Source of the DNA: Siphonodentalium dalli
Taxonomy: Eukaryota; Mollusca; Scaphopoda; Gadilida; Siphonodentaliidae
Direction of reading: 5' to 3'
NCBI GenBank assembly: GCA_032622095.1
Contig: CP136064.1
Span: forward strand, 5,017,512-5,081,511
Length of the DNA: 64,000 nt
In this document: positions 1 to 12,388 of the stretch, in pieces
Numbering within the stretch: the stretch's first letter is position 1
Layout: the number at the start of each line of letters is the position of its first letter
Program-made: the position numbers and the translations under genes
The notes under the pieces: model-generated
What the model was told of the DNA's origin: nothing
Seen by the model: the letters and a program-made list of their open reading frames with translations, nothing else
Database searches by the model: none

Positions 1-228
1 AGTCTCATTCGAGATCACTGAATAAAGATCCAAATGCAAAATGCCGACTTCCCCCCATTACAACACTTGTCCAGGTATGTTGTCGTGGGTGCAGTACGCT
101 GTCCGATCGGGCGCGGAAATTAATGGCTGACCCGTGTACACGCCTCGGTGTGTGCACGTTAAAGAACGCTACTGGAGTCACCACAGGGTTATAAAGTTAC
201 TCGGCCATGGTAGCACCTGGACCTCCAC
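1..228. other. Unassigned sequence
   Basis: No open reading frame or recognisable RNA gene is visible. The stretch is less repetitive than what follows and includes a GTGTACACGCC...GTGCACGTTAAAG segment that looks like part of a dispersed repeat, but I cannot assign a family. Confidence 0.3.
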
Positions 229-870
229 TTAATCCTCAGTACATTGAGGGCGATGGAGTATCAAGTAGATAGATAGATAGGATATAACGAGAGTAACGAG
301 AGTAGCTACATGATCATCCGTGTGTTGTTTATGGAGTGACTGTAAGGTCGTGGGTGGGATGTATAATGTGTACCGTGTGTGGCTGTATTGTGACAGGCGG
401 GTGTATATGTATATATGTGCTGTCTGTAGGCGCATGGGTGGAGTGCGTAGATAAATAGGGAGTGTTTTATGGTTATGGGTAATGTGTATAGGTGTAAATG
501 TGATGACTGTACGGTCATGATTGAAGTGTATATGTATACCTGGAGTAATCTGGATGGTCATTGGCGAGCATGTGTGTATATAGGGGGTGCCCTTTGATAA
601 CGGGTGGGACGTATACTTATATAAGTTGTGGATGCATTATCATTGGTGGTGTATAGGGAGTAGATGTATGATCATGGATGGCGTGTATGAGTGTACAGTG
701 AGTTGCTGAGTTGTCATGTGTGATGTGTATATGCAAGTATGGAACTTATGAGTGTTCGTGTGTGCGGGTATTGGTATATCTGGAAGGGCTCATGTGTACG
801 TGTATAAAGTGGGTGACTATATTGTCAGTTTTGTGGTGTTTATGTGCATATGGAGTGACTGAGGTTATGT
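229..870 (-). repeat. Degenerate ~44-bp tandem array, minus orientation
   Basis: Units read on the minus strand as ATGACCATACAGTCACTCC followed by TGTATACCTATTCACCTCACC-like sequence, with heavy divergence. The same units continue after about 875 in the opposite orientation. Several adjacent units here (229-561, read on the minus strand) match in order the units at about 1985-2190 on the plus strand, so a multi-unit block has been inverted. The open frames across this array follow from the low stop density of the repeat and are not treated as genes. Confidence 0.75.
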
Positions 871-879
871 GTATATACG

Positions 880-2490
880 TACACCTGACCCATGACCACG
901 GATGACCATACATCCATGTGTCACAATGCATGCACACCGGGTATACTCCCAATCATGACCCATAGCCATATAGTCACTCCTTATATACCCATTCACATCA
1001 CCATAGGCCATACGGTTATCCCCTGTATACCTATTCTCCACACACATGGTCCAATAGACTCTCAATAAATACATCAATACCACAACAATGACCATAGAGT
1101 CACTCCGGGTATACATATAACCACTCGCTTCATACACATACCCTCACTATGGCACCTGGTATACTCCTTCACCTGACCTATGTCCATATAGTCACCCCGT
1201 GTGTGCCTATTCAAAACATTCATACATGATCATGGTCAATCCTTATATACATATTCACCTCACCATTGGCCATGTTACTCCCTGTATCCATATTTGTCAC
1301 ACCATAGCCGAATAGCCACTCAAGATATACTAATACACCTAACCATGTCAGTACAGTCACTCCGTGTATGCATATGCACCTCATCCATAGCCACATAGCC
1401 ACTCGCTATATACACATACCCCTAGCCCATGACCATATAGACCGTATACCCGTATAACCTACACATGACCATACAGCCACGAGTCACCAAGCAGGAACAC
1501 CAGGTATATTCATACAACTGACACATGACAATTTAGTCACTCCCTGTATAGATATTCATTACATTTATGATCATACAGTCACTCCTTGTATACCTACATG
1601 TACTCATCTCACCATTGACCATACAGTCACTACATGTATACCTATTCGACACACATAGTCATATAACCACTCGATATATACATATGCAGCCCACCCTAGA
1701 CCATAGAGTCACTCCAGGTATACATATACACATCACCAATGGCCATTCAGCCCATCAGATATACAAACAACCCACACACACGACCACTCATACCATCCAT
1801 ACTTGCATATACACCCCACACATGACAATTCAGCAACTCACTGTATAAGCATACACGCCACACGTGATCATGCAGCTAATCCCTATACACACACCAATGA
1901 TAATACATCCACGAGATATATAAATATGCATCCCACCCATTACAACAAGGACACTCCCTATATACCCACACGCTCGATAATGTCCACCCAGCTTACTCCA
2001 GGTATGCATATACACTTCAATCATGACGTACAATCATTCCATGTATACCTATACAGATTACCCGTAACCATAAAATCACTCCATATTTACCCACAGACCC
2101 CATCCATGATCATACAGACAACACATGTACATCTCACCCATTACCTTACAGTCACTCCATATATACATAATCAACACATAGCTGACCATGTGTCTATAGC
2201 CATACACCACAACAATGCCCATACAGTCACATCGGGTGCAACCGTACTGGATATACACAACCATACACCATACAGTCACTCCAAGCATACCGATTCCCCT
2301 CACACCTGACCATGACCTCTACCTGTATACCTATACATCTTACCATGGACAACCCACTCATAAACATATAGTCACTCCTTGTATACCTATTCACATCATT
2401 AATGTTCATACAATAACTCCCTGAATACCTATTCACCTCACCTATGATCATACAGTAACTCCCTGGCTGCCATCTTGGCATCCAGCCTGT
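880..2490 (+). repeat. Degenerate ~44-bp tandem array, plus orientation
   Basis: About 35 diverged units of the form CATACAGTCACTCC + TGTATACC + TATTCACCTCACC, spaced roughly 40-48 bp (for example CAGTCACT-like cores near 1535, 1576 and 1624). The array ends near 2490 with CTCCCTGGCTGCC. It is inverted relative to the array at 229-870, so the pair could fold into a long imperfect hairpin. Confidence 0.8.
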
Positions 2491-3809
2491 ATCCATTTAA
2501 TAAATTTTTATCATAATGGGCCAGAATAGCCACATATCATGGTTCATCTCAGTTCCGTCTGAAAGTTCAGCCAATTTCCTTTCAATAATATGGCCAGATT
2601 AAAAAAGAGGTTCTCCGCAAAATTCCATACTGTAACTTTAAAATGAATTTGTCATGACCCATACGGAACTGGGACAGACAGAATAGAACGTAGTTGTCAG
2701 TTTATTAACTTACACGTATAATAACCAAGTGGGTCACAATTTGCTAACTGTTCGGATAACGCAGAGAATAGTGTTCGGAATATATGTAAATATTAACTGT
2801 TTACAAATTTGGTTGCTACTTTGGAAGCCATCTTGAGCAATTTGGTCTATAAACACCGTAGTGTGACATATTTAAGATAGACCAATACAATAAACACCTT
2901 TGAATTTTTGCCGATATTTATGTCAAGTTTGTGAGAGAAAAATCCAATATTTCTGGTGATGTCAGTGGTGACTATAGTAACAATGATCCATGGTGCATCA
3001 GGCATGTTAGTATTCAATGTATAGAATACAGAATAGCCAATTTTATACATCAACCACAACTTGTAAGCGATTGCAGGACACCCTGGTGCAATATTTACCA
3101 TTTTTCATATTTTGGCGGCTATTTTGGTAGCCATTTTGAGCCAAAGTAAGAATTTTGGTTCCAGCGAGTTGGAATATTCATAGGTAACGATATGCCTCAC
3201 TTAAATCACAAAGTTATGTTCATTTCTTGTTGAAATATGACTAGAATCCCAATTGTGTTTTTTGTAAAATTTTATACCGCGTTCTGTAAAATAGAATTTT
3301 TGAGGGATCGGAAGAGGCTAGTACCCCAATAATTGCATATTTAATTGCTCCAATGATCAGTTAATATACACAACACAAAATAAAGTAATATTACTCAACC
3401 AGTTCCAAACAGCATGAACTGATCTAGAAGATAATTTGTGAAAAAACGTCATATTTCAACTTCCGGCGGCCATTTTGGCGGCCATCTTGGATGGTGAGTT
3501 TCAATTTTAGCCCAAAAAAGTGTCATTATGTCTTAGCTTCACGAAAATATATGCATTTGCCTACATTTTACTAGATTTTCCCGCTATAATTTGCATAAAA
3601 CTGACTTAGGGTCTGGTCTGAAAAACGGCGGTCATGATGGACGCCATCTTGTCTGGAGTCTACACGGCCACTTTTTTTCCTGTTAACATAATAAGGAATT
3701 GAAGGACATAATAAGGAACAAAATGAGTGGGGTGAAGTTAAGTCCCAGGGGGTGTGCAAGGGTACCCCTATTAGCTCCCGCACTATCCAAATAAAAGTCC
3801 AACCACTGA
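2491..3809. other. Non-coding, GCCATCTTG-motif-rich sequence
   Basis: No supported gene. The motif GCCATCTTG or GCCATTTTG recurs near 2827, 3130, 3470 and 3640, sometimes doubled (GGCGGCCATTTTGGCGGCC). Similar motifs occur in the 2196-bp transposon at 57591-59786 (near 59485 and 59630), so this may be an old relative of that family. That link is inference from motif similarity only. Confidence 0.35.
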
Positions 3810-4363
3810 TACGAATGAACTTGTAATTCAATATGCATAATTCCCCTAATTTGGAATTCCGGTAATCGAAAGAGACAGTAACAAGATTTGCCGGTTACGA
3901 AAGTAATTCTTTAAGCCCACCGTTCCACCGTGCGACAAAAGTGCGCGCATCTAAAAAAGAATCGCTTCTCACATAATCTAACAATTTGTGACGTCACAAA
4001 GTCAGATTAGACTATTTACAAACCAACGCTTTGATTGGTTACAATCTAACAATCTAATTATACTCCTATACTAAAGCATCAGTGATGAGTAGTTATCCCA
4101 TAGGGAATGTTCATACAATAACGAACCAAAGTCGGACGCTTTGGATCGTATATAGACTATAATAATCTGATTTTGTGACGTCACCAATTATTATCTAATA
4201 CGACGCAGCTGTTTTGAATTTCGCGAGCGCATTTGTCGCACAGTAGATCGGTGGGCTTAAATCATTAATGTCGTAATCGGAAAATCTTGTTACTGTGTCT
4301 TTCGATTACTGGTATTGCAAATGGGAATTATGAACATTGAATTACAATGTAAGTTCATTCGTA
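3810..4363. mobile_element. Foldback (long inverted repeat) element
   Basis: The left arm (about 3810-3950) and right arm (about 4215-4363) are inverted copies: both contain TACGAATGAACTT, CAGTAACAAGATTT, TTTAAGCCCACCG and GTGCGACAAA in mirrored order. The central part holds two inverted TGTGACGTCAC motifs and one unit (4060-4115) closely resembling the 68-bp satellite at 5190-6600. There is no transposase frame, so it is non-autonomous. The superfamily is unknown. Confidence 0.8.
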
Positions 4364-4813
4364 GCGTTAGTTTACCTTTTCTTGAGAAAATAAGACAAAA
4401 TAAATAACGACACTATGGAAACTACAGTATACACACATCGGGGCGAGTGAAAAGTGATCGAAATACCTGATGTGAAATATAATAAGAATGTCATCACGAA
4501 TTTACCGTTCTACTGTGCGAAGATGGGCGGTGCGGTACTGTGCGAAACGAAATAGCATATACTTAATAAGGAATTAATTGTTATCATAAGACTATATAGT
4601 ACATACATGCATGCATGTGATAATCCATAAATAAACTATTTTCTGGAATCGAAAGGAAACACATCATTATGAACAAAGCAGAAGATACATTCAGGCGAAC
4701 TCGGACAATGGGGAAAGTTACACGATGACGTTGTTCGTCGATTTTCGTTGAAATCGACACAGTGACACCTTTGAATGAAATAAACAGCTATGAAATGGAC
4801 ACGCTTCTCGGTA
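4130..4813 (+). repeat. Dispersed duplicate, copy 1 (partner 13336-14001)
   Basis: From AACGAACCAAA through the right arm of the foldback element and on to ATGGACACG.TTCTCGG, this block is closely similar to 13336-14001, with small indels. The second copy lacks the left arm of the foldback element. Both copies include TTTACCGTTCTACTGTGCGA and a GTGCGGTACTGTGCGAAACG segment. Confidence 0.85.
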
Positions 4814-5189
4814 GAGTATCTCCGCCGCAGGGCTCACCTAGCGTCAAGAAAGGAAAAAAAATTGGTTAAATTCATTAAAGATGTCCCCGTTTCCCTCTCG
4901 ACAAGGTATAACTATTTCACTTTGATGTTGGTACTAGTAGTTTATAAGTATGATTAGTCTAGCTGTCGATCAAGACTACCCGGAAGTACGATTTATTTGC
5001 CTAATTTATACTCGAAATTACGATTGGGGTCCATTCATTCGACGAACTTAGGAAATATAGCCTTATTTGAATCTTATTTGGAGAGAATACCAGAGAATCT
5101 ATAAACTGATTTTTAAAAAAAGCCACAGCTACCCTCATATCAATGGTATTGCTTTGGTTCGTTAATTACGCTAGCGTATGATCATGTTA
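4814..5189. other. No gene seen
   Basis: AT-rich sequence with no supported coding region or strong repeat. Confidence 0.4.
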
Positions 5190-6600
5190 AATTTAACCCT
5201 TTCTATACTAAAGCATCATTGATGAGAAGTTATCCAAAATGAAATGTTCAGATAATAAGTTTAACCCTTTCTATACTAAAGCATCGTTGATAAGTAGTTA
5301 CCATAGGAAATGTTCAGATAATAAGTTTAACCCATTCTATACTAAAGCATCGTTGATGAGTAGTTATCCCATACGAAATGTTCAGATAATAAGTTTAACC
5401 CTTTCTATACTAAAGCATATTTGATGAGTAGTTATCCAATATGAAATGTTCAGATAATAAGTTTAACTCTTTCTATACTAAAGCATCATTGATGGGTAGT
5501 TATCCATAGGAAATGTTCAGATAATAAGTTTAACCCATTCTATACTAAAACATCATTGATGAGTACTTATCCCATAGAAATGTTCAGATTATTAGTTTAA
5601 CCCTTTCTAATACTAAAGAATCCTTGATGAGTAGTTGTCCCATGCGAAATATTCAGATAATAAGTTTAACCCTTTCTATACTAAAGCATCATTGTTGAGT
5701 AGTTATCCCATGGGAAATGTTCAGATAATAAGTTTATCCCTTTCTATACTAAAGCATCATTGATGAGTAGTTATCACATAGGAAATGATCAGATAATAAG
5801 TTTAACCCGTTCTATACTAAAGCATAATTGATGAGTAGTTATCCAAAAGGAAATGTTCAGATTATCAGTTTAACCCTTTCTATAATAAAGCATCATTGTT
5901 GAGTAGTTATCCCATACGAACTTGAAATGTTCAGATAATAAGTTTAACCCTTTCTGTGCTAAAGCATCACTGATGAGTAGTTATACCATAGGAAATGTTC
6001 AGACAATAAATTTAACCCTTTATATACTAAAGCAGCATTGATGAGTAGTTATCCCATAGGCAATGTTCAGATAATAAGTTTAACCCTTTCAATACTAAAG
6101 AATCATTAATGAGTAGTTATCCCATATGAAATGTTCAGATAATAAGTTTAACCCTTTCTATACTAAAGAATTATTGATGAGTAGTTGTCCCATACGCAAT
6201 GTTCAGATAATAAGTTTAACCCTTTCTATACTAAAGCATCATTGGTGAGTAGTTATCCCATAGGAAATGTTCAGATAATAAGTTTAACCCTTTCTATGCT
6301 AAAGCATCATTGATGAGTAGTTATCCCGTAGGAAATGTTCATATAATAAATTTAACCCTTTCTATACTAAATCATCATTGATGAGTAGTTATCCCATAGG
6401 AAATGTTCAGACAATAAATTTAACCCTTTATATACTAAAGCAGCATTGATGAGAAATTTCCCATAGGCAATGTTTAGATAATAAGTTTAACCCTTTCAGT
6501 ACTTAAGCATCATCGATGAGTAGTTATCCCATAGAAAATGTGCAGATGATAAGTTTAACCCTTTCTATGCTAAAGCATCATTGTTAAGTAGTTCCCCCAT
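5190..6600 (+). repeat. 68-bp satellite array, about 20 copies
   Basis: The unit contains TTTAACCCTTTCTATACT, AAAGCATCATTGATGAGTAG, TTATCCCATAGG and AAATGTTCAGATAATAAG. The GTTCAG core recurs at 5246, 5312 and 5380 (66-68 bp spacing) and onwards to about 6545. Units differ by a few substitutions and small indels. Short open frames such as 5239-5424 are by-products of the repeat. A single related unit sits in the centre of the foldback element at 4060-4115. Confidence 0.95.
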
Positions 6601-8076
6601 ATGAATTTTTCTTATAATAGGTCCATATGTCGTTTGTTGAACATTTCCCCCAGTAAATAGGACTCCTTCTGTAATTGCATTACCTGTCGTCTGCTTATAG
6701 TATATGTAGCCTAAACGGTTATATACCATATAGAGAGAGTAGTTGGGATGGTCGAAAAGATCGAGCAATCTTCTCATTCACACAACAGTAATATCCCCTC
6801 TAAATCAATAATATACCATTTCGATGTACACTTTTTAACTTGGTGGGAGAATCCATTTAGTATCGAAAGTGTTAAAGGTGCATCAGCAAGGGTTGAATAA
6901 AAGCGACATGGTGGCTAGGCCTCAAATCCTCCTGGGTCCTTACCCCAAATTTCTAATAAACCCTCAAATTAAACATAGTAATTGTTTGCTTTGATCGCGT
7001 CCCGGCGATCACGACGGATCGACGAATACGTTAAATATGATTTATATCTCTTGGAGGCAACACTTCCAACAAAATGAATGCCAATGAAAAGTATTTAAAT
7101 TGAGACATATTTTAGTTGCTCAATGTATATTTCTATAAATATGGGCAAAAGAGATGAGAGGAAAGTGCTTCCACTTATACGATGAGTCGATGACCTATTC
7201 TCCCAATTGTCGTATATAGTTTTCCTGGTGAATAATGACAAATTGATTGTGCCAAAGAACTTTTCACCTTCATCCAGACGCCCCCGCAACAAAGTTATAT
7301 TTCTATGCCACATATGGCTTACAGTGTTCGCGCTGCCACTTGCCAAATTTGCCAATGGCAAAAATAATTCACATTTGGCAAAAAATATTTTTATTTGGCA
7401 AAAGTATTGGCAATTCACTTTTTAAATCCTCAGCAAAAATTGAAAAATATTGGTCAATCATTGCCATTTTTTTTTCAGGAAACTCTTACAACATAATTAT
7501 ATTAGTGGTGATTTATAAGGTTTAGGAAAAGTTAACACCACTTAGCAACCCTTCTATCATTGTATTGTTCGGTGATTGGCTTATTATTTTATGATAAACG
7601 TCAATAGAGATGAGAGTATATTTAATTATTAACTAACTGCTTTTCTATCGATATCAATAGTCGTTCAAACCGCGAGTGTTGAAACATAATAATTAACGTT
7701 GCAGAAAATGATACTATATATCAGAGTTAGGATTTGGCAAAATTAATGTTAATATAATTTGGCAAAAAATATTTTCATTTAGCAAATTATTTGGCAAAAG
7801 TAAATTTCGGTCCAGCGCGGAACCTGATGGCTTATATATGATGTATAATGGATAACTGGCCACACACCCCGTCCGTCCAACCCGATGCGAATGGCAACTG
7901 TTAACTCTATAATGCTTTATATAATCGTCTGATACCTCAAAATTTGGACATAATGTTAATCTATTATTACTATCCACATTAGCGAAGTGGTTTTATTCAA
8001 CCATAGATTTGTAAACATTAGGCAGACAGCGACGAAATTAGGCGACAATTACCAAACGTGCGTGTTTTCGAACACA
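6601..8076. other. No gene seen; two TTTGGCAAAA-rich patches
   Basis: No supported coding region. Clusters of TTTGGCAAAA(A) occur at 7340-7420 and 7733-7800 and share ATTTGGCAAAAAATATTTT, so they are diverged copies of one short repeat about 400 bp apart. The open frames here show no recognised domain. Confidence 0.5.
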
Positions 8077-8743
8077 TGGGCCTGAAAGTAGTTCAGGGAA
8101 TATGTTTTCTAATTTGTATCCAATGTACCCGGCACCTTGGGATTACTAAGAAAACAAACAAAAGTACCCAATGTAACATTAACTGATGAGTAATGTAACC
8201 AGAAGTAACCATGTTCACCATATGTGACCCGCCATAGCAAATCCAGTCGTAAGTCGGGATTTTTTTTACCCTGTGCCAATGCATTCTCTTTTATATGCGA
8301 GTCGACCATATATAGGTCGCCTCGCATATATAAGAGAATGCATTGGCCTAACAATTTTTTATCATTTTTTTAAAATAAATGTTTCTGACAATTTTTAGGA
8401 CATAAAATAAAAAACATCCATTACCCTGCAGGGAGCCCCACACATATATAGAAGCATATAGAAGAGTGTCGTCTGCTCATGTTTGTCTGGGGCTCTGTAT
8501 GGGTGAAATTATAAAATTGTTAAAGAATACAAGAAAAAATTATTAAAATTGTAAAAAATTGTTAGGCCAATGCATTCTCTTATATATGCGAGGCGACCTA
8601 TGGTCGACTCGCATATATAAGAGAATGCATTGGCACAGGGTAAAAAAAATCCCGACTTACGACTGGATTTGATATGGCGGGTCACATATGTACTCACAGG
8701 CCTGAAATAGTTAAATATTTTCTAATTTGTACCCAATGTACCC
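8077..8743. repeat. Imperfect direct repeats flanking an inverted-repeat element
   Basis: 8077-8131 and 8698-8743 share GGCCTGAAA.TAGTT...TTTTCTAATTTGTA and CCAATGTACCC in direct orientation. They enclose the inverted-repeat element at 8213-8695. They are too long and diverged to be a simple target-site duplication. Confidence 0.7.
8213..8695. mobile_element. Nested-palindrome MITE
   Basis: Outer inverted repeats (about 8213-8362 and 8563-8695) share CATATGTGACCCGCCAT, CCAGTCGTAAGTCGGGA and CCTGTGCCAATGCATTCTC. Each arm is itself a near-perfect palindrome: CCAATGCATTCTCTTATATA...GTCGACC...GGTCGCC...TATATAAGAGAATGC. The element can therefore fold as one large hairpin or as two separate hairpins. 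The internal module matches the piggyBac-like MITE at 20174-20600. No coding frame is present. Confidence 0.85.
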
Positions 8744-8947
8744 TACATAACACCATGGTACAAAAGTTATGATTTTTTTTCCGGCGTTCCAAAATTTGAC
8801 ATATATGTGCGCATGCCGCATGCACATACGATATAGTTTACATAACACTAATGGGTTATCGAGTTATATCGATATATAGTATTAAATAGGCTGCTGAGTT
8901 TAAATACATTGTAAATCGTTTTTTAAAGAGCGATCGAACACACCTAA

Positions 8948-9284
<337 letters not shown>

Positions 9285-9390
9285 TCGGGTGACCTCAATG
9301 AACTCACGAACAGGTTTGCTTACAGACGGGATTCGGCGATGGGAGACCAGGGACAGAACGGAGAGAACTTAACAGGTGGCTGGTACGATG
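9285..9390 (+). pseudogene. Partial duplicate of the GH9 exon in the intron
   Basis: 9285-9390 duplicates 9053-9158, offset by 232 bp, and is again followed by GTAAGTAACCTG. The reading frame is kept, with changes such as IPFRG to FAYRR and a D-to-N change before LTGGWYD. The exon start (the YNYPEV part) is absent. The only visible acceptor-like site (TTTGCTTACAG, ending at 9325) would enter in a different phase from the main exon, so normal use as an alternative exon looks unlikely. Best read as a relic of tandem duplication; alternative splicing is not excluded. Confidence 0.75.
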
Positions 9391-9429
9391 GTAAGTAACC
9401 TGTTGAACTATAACACCGATAGGACTTAA

Positions 9430-9843
9430 GGCTACGTTCATACGCTGGCAAGTTTGCACGGTATGTTTTTGCGGGCATTTCATCATAGAAAACCACATGG
9501 TGCCATAATATGGACGGAACCGTGCACATAACATGCATCTCTATCAAAGCGAAATGCATGAGAAGTAGCATTTATCTAATTCCACTTGTAACAGTGCTAT
9601 TGGAATTTGCCTTCAAATACCTGTATGATTTATTCTTGCGAGATAATTGCATGATATTTACAAGCAAATTCCGGTAGCATCGCTACAGGTGGAACTACAG
9701 AGATTTTACTTCGCACGTAGTTAGCTGTGGTACATTTGCATATTATATGCTTGTTTCCGTTCATATTATGGAACCATATCGTTTTCTACGACTAAATGCC
9801 TGCAAACCATACCGTGCAAACTTGCCAGTCCATGAACGTACAC
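9430..9843. mobile_element. MITE with ~90-bp terminal inverted repeats
   Basis: The left end GCTACGTTCATACGCTGGC, then AAGTTTGCACGGTATG, CATAGAAAACCA and CCATAATATGGACGGA, is mirrored at 9750-9843, which ends GCCAGTCCATGAACGTACAC. There is no coding frame. The superfamily is unclear because I cannot fix a target-site duplication. A related end fragment lies at 16975-17020. Confidence 0.8.
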
Positions 9844-9904
9844 TAAAGGGTGACTGCATGTTACAATGGTAACCTGATGTCGATGTGCTCTGGTGGCGAT
9901 GGTT

Positions 9905-10143
9905 CAAGTTGAATCAAATGTATATACAAAACACTGAATAGAGTATCTATAACGAGTTCCCAGTCTATAGCGAAATCTACAAAACACTGAATAAAGTATC
10001 TACAACGAGTTCCCAGTCAAAAGCGAAATTTACAAAACGAATCAGTAAATTAGGTCTGGACCGAGCTTTTTGAGAGGTCCAGACCTAATTTATTGGACGA
10101 GTTTTGTAAATTTCGCCATACGAGTTGTAGATTCTATTTATTA
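9905..10143. repeat. Tandem duplication plus hairpin
   Basis: Two ~58-bp direct copies (CAAAACACTGAATA.AGTATC, ACGAGTTCCCAGTC) lead into an inverted repeat. The left arm contains GCGAAATTTACAAAACGA and AATTAGGTCTGGACC (10020-10060); the right arm contains GGTCCAGACCTAATTTATT and GTTTTGTAAATTTCGC (10077-10120). It looks like a small foldback element. Confidence 0.8.
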
Positions 10144-10224
10144 CTTTATCCATATCCTTAATAAATCATACTTAAATCAACAACATTTTAATGATACATA
10201 AAACTAGCAGTGCCTTCTAAAAGG

Positions 10225-10990
10225 CGTGCTTTTGCATAATTCCATTTGCACCCCCCCCCCCCCTCCCTTGCACTTCAGTGCTCAGGCCTAATATCCTATA
10301 TATTTATATTTATAAACCATGATTCTATATTCCCGGTATGAGAACATTCAGATGTTTTAACCTGAAAAATTGCATAAATCCTGACATCTAGTGGTCCAAC
10401 TCCAGACAAATGCACACGGCTACGGGCAGGAGACCAGGAAAAATAGGGCTGACCATAGTTGTGAGAAAATTTTGAAAACTATACAAGACAATCGCAAATC
10501 CTAACATCTAGACTGGCCTCAACTGAAGCTTTCCTTTTGTGTTGGAAATTTGAAACCTCATACTCCCCTTCAGGTTGGAAAATTCTCCAACTGATGATCA
10601 ATTCAGTCCACAAGTTTGACCAAATGTAGTAAAATATTGTTTTGTTAAACTAATTAGCAGTTTTGTATTGGCCACGGGGGAGGGACAATGAGCGAAAATT
10701 TTGAAATCTGAACTAGAAAATCGCTAAATTTTAACATATAAACTAGCCTCAAGCCTTCTTAGAGTTGGAAATTTCAAACCTGACATCCCCACTTAGGTTG
10801 GAAAATTTCCAACTGACGACAATTCGAATGACAATGTTGACCAAATGTATGACAATATTGTTTTCTTAAATTAACTAGCAGTTTTTGACTGGGAGGGACC
10901 AGGACACAAGCTTTCCAAGTGTTGGAAATTTCCAACCTGTCACCCTCCCCTAAGGTAGGAAAATTTCCAAACTGTTGCAAATTTTGACCA
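10225..10990. repeat. Dispersed repeat with ~230-bp internal tandem units
   Basis: 10225-10540 is the inverted counterpart of about 30610-30925 (shared TTTGCATAATTCCATTTGCA, AAATTGCATAAAT, GAGAAAATTTTGAAAACTAT). From about 10467 a unit of about 230 bp is tandemly repeated: TTTTGAAA.CT...TAGACT.GCCTCAA...GTTGGAAATTT...GGTTGGAAAATT.TCCAACTGA...CTAATTAGCAG. It includes many short inverted GTTGGAAATTTCCAAC-type motifs and a poly-C run at 10248-10262. No gene. Confidence 0.75.
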
Positions 10991-11386
10991 AAGTTGGATG
11001 AGACACCCCCAACCCCCTGTCGCCATGTCTCTGGTTGTTTGCGCTCATAGAGAAATAGTCCCTAGATAAATAAGACTCTTTGACGATATATAATGGCGTA
11101 AATTTAATGAAATAATTTTTCAAACTTGATCAATATCAGTTACAGACACCTGTACTTCTTCATTCCTCGTCCCCCGATTTCTAATCACGTTTGAGCAACA
11201 ATAATGCATATACGGGAATACACCTGACACTATTTCCTGTTATGCAATGACCGTTGCATATCATTATGGGTTTAGTGATAAATATTTATATTTAATGGTT
11301 GTCTCAAAGCGATTGTGAAGATTAAGCATATACACCTAATCACTGGAATCGTTTTCGAAACATCTGGAATTTAAACTACTTTTTGG
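10991..11386. other. No gene seen
   Basis: Intronic AT-rich sequence without a recognised feature. Confidence 0.4.
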
Positions 11387-11823
11387 TTCATAACACATAC
11401 AACGAAATCGTTCATAACACATACAACGAAATCGTTCATAACACATACAACGAAATCGTTCATAACACATACAACGAAATCGTTCATAACACATTCAACG
11501 AAAACGTTCATAACACATACAACGAAATCGTTCATAACACATACAACGAAATCGTTCATTCAACGAAATCGTTCATAACACATTCAACGAAATCGTTCAT
11601 AACACATACAACGAAATCGTTCATAACACATTCAACGAAAACGTTCATAACACATTCAAAGAAAACGTTCATTCAACGAAATCGTTCATAACACATTCAA
11701 CGAAATCGTTCATTCAACGAAATCGTTCATAACACATTCAACGAAATCGTTCATAACACATTCAACGAAAACGTTCATAACACATTCAACGAAAACGTTC
11801 ATAACACATTCAACGAAAACGTG
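11387..11823 (+). repeat. 24-bp minisatellite, about 18-20 units
   Basis: The unit is TTCATAACACATACAACG + AAATCG with TACAAC/TTCAAC and AAATCG/AAAACG variants. A few shortened 16-bp units (TCATTCAACGAAATCG) are interspersed. Because 24 is divisible by three, both strands stay open (repeating 8-residue peptides on plus and minus), which explains the open frames here. Not treated as coding. Confidence 0.95.
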
Positions 11824-11910
11824 AAAATAAATAATTGAAAATTATAATCAAATCAAATAGAATACAATACAATATCAAGTTTGTTAATAACAGCTATCTA
11901 AACAAATACA

Positions 11911-12388
11911 GGTAGCTTACATGTTGTCATTTTAGCGATATTATCTTGAATTGTCCAGTAAGTGCCGAAAATGATAAATATGGCAACCGTTTAGGTGGTC
12001 GTAAATCATAAACCATAAAACATCCCCACGTCTTTAATATCTCTTACAGCTACTCTCCTCTTCCATCACGATATATACATGCACCTATGTTATACTGTTA
12101 TCATGTGAACACTTTATATATATAACGACGGAATAACCAACGTTCTACTGTCCTATATTCCTCTGTTGACTTATAGATAGCCGTGAGTTTTACACTTTCC
12201 GGTTGTCAGTTGACGCCTCGTACTGGTTCTTACCTGCCAGTCCGAGGTGCCGGCGTGGCGTTGTTCACCCTATTCTAAGTTATTAGACCCGACATCCACT
12301 TTGCCATAATTGGCATAAACCATAAAAAAAAAATAGAGGTAGCTGACATGTTGTCATTTTAGCGATATTATCTTGAATTGTCCAGTAC
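11911..12388 (+). repeat. 53-bp direct repeats about 425 bp apart
   Basis: 11911-11961 and 12336-12388 share AGGTAGCT.ACATGTTGTC, ATTTTAGCGATATTATC and TTGAATTGTCCAGTA. Just upstream of each lies an AAACCATAAAA or AAATACA-type stretch. The 375 bp between them has no recognised coding content. This is either a tandem duplication or the flanks of an old insertion. Confidence 0.8.

Noticed and set aside
229-2496. Many overlapping frames rich in T, H, I and Y as proteins
   Set aside because: All lie in the diverged ~44-bp tandem array; the similarity between frames reflects repeat units, not a protein family.
9285-9390. Mutually exclusive alternative GH9 exon
   Set aside because: It lacks the exon start, and the only acceptor-like site enters in a different phase from the real exon; retained only as a duplicated relic.
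11383-11691. Repetitive open frames on both strands (8-residue repeats) as a repeat protein
   Set aside because: They arise because a 24-bp minisatellite has no stop in either direction; no start context, splice signals or flanking coding sequence.
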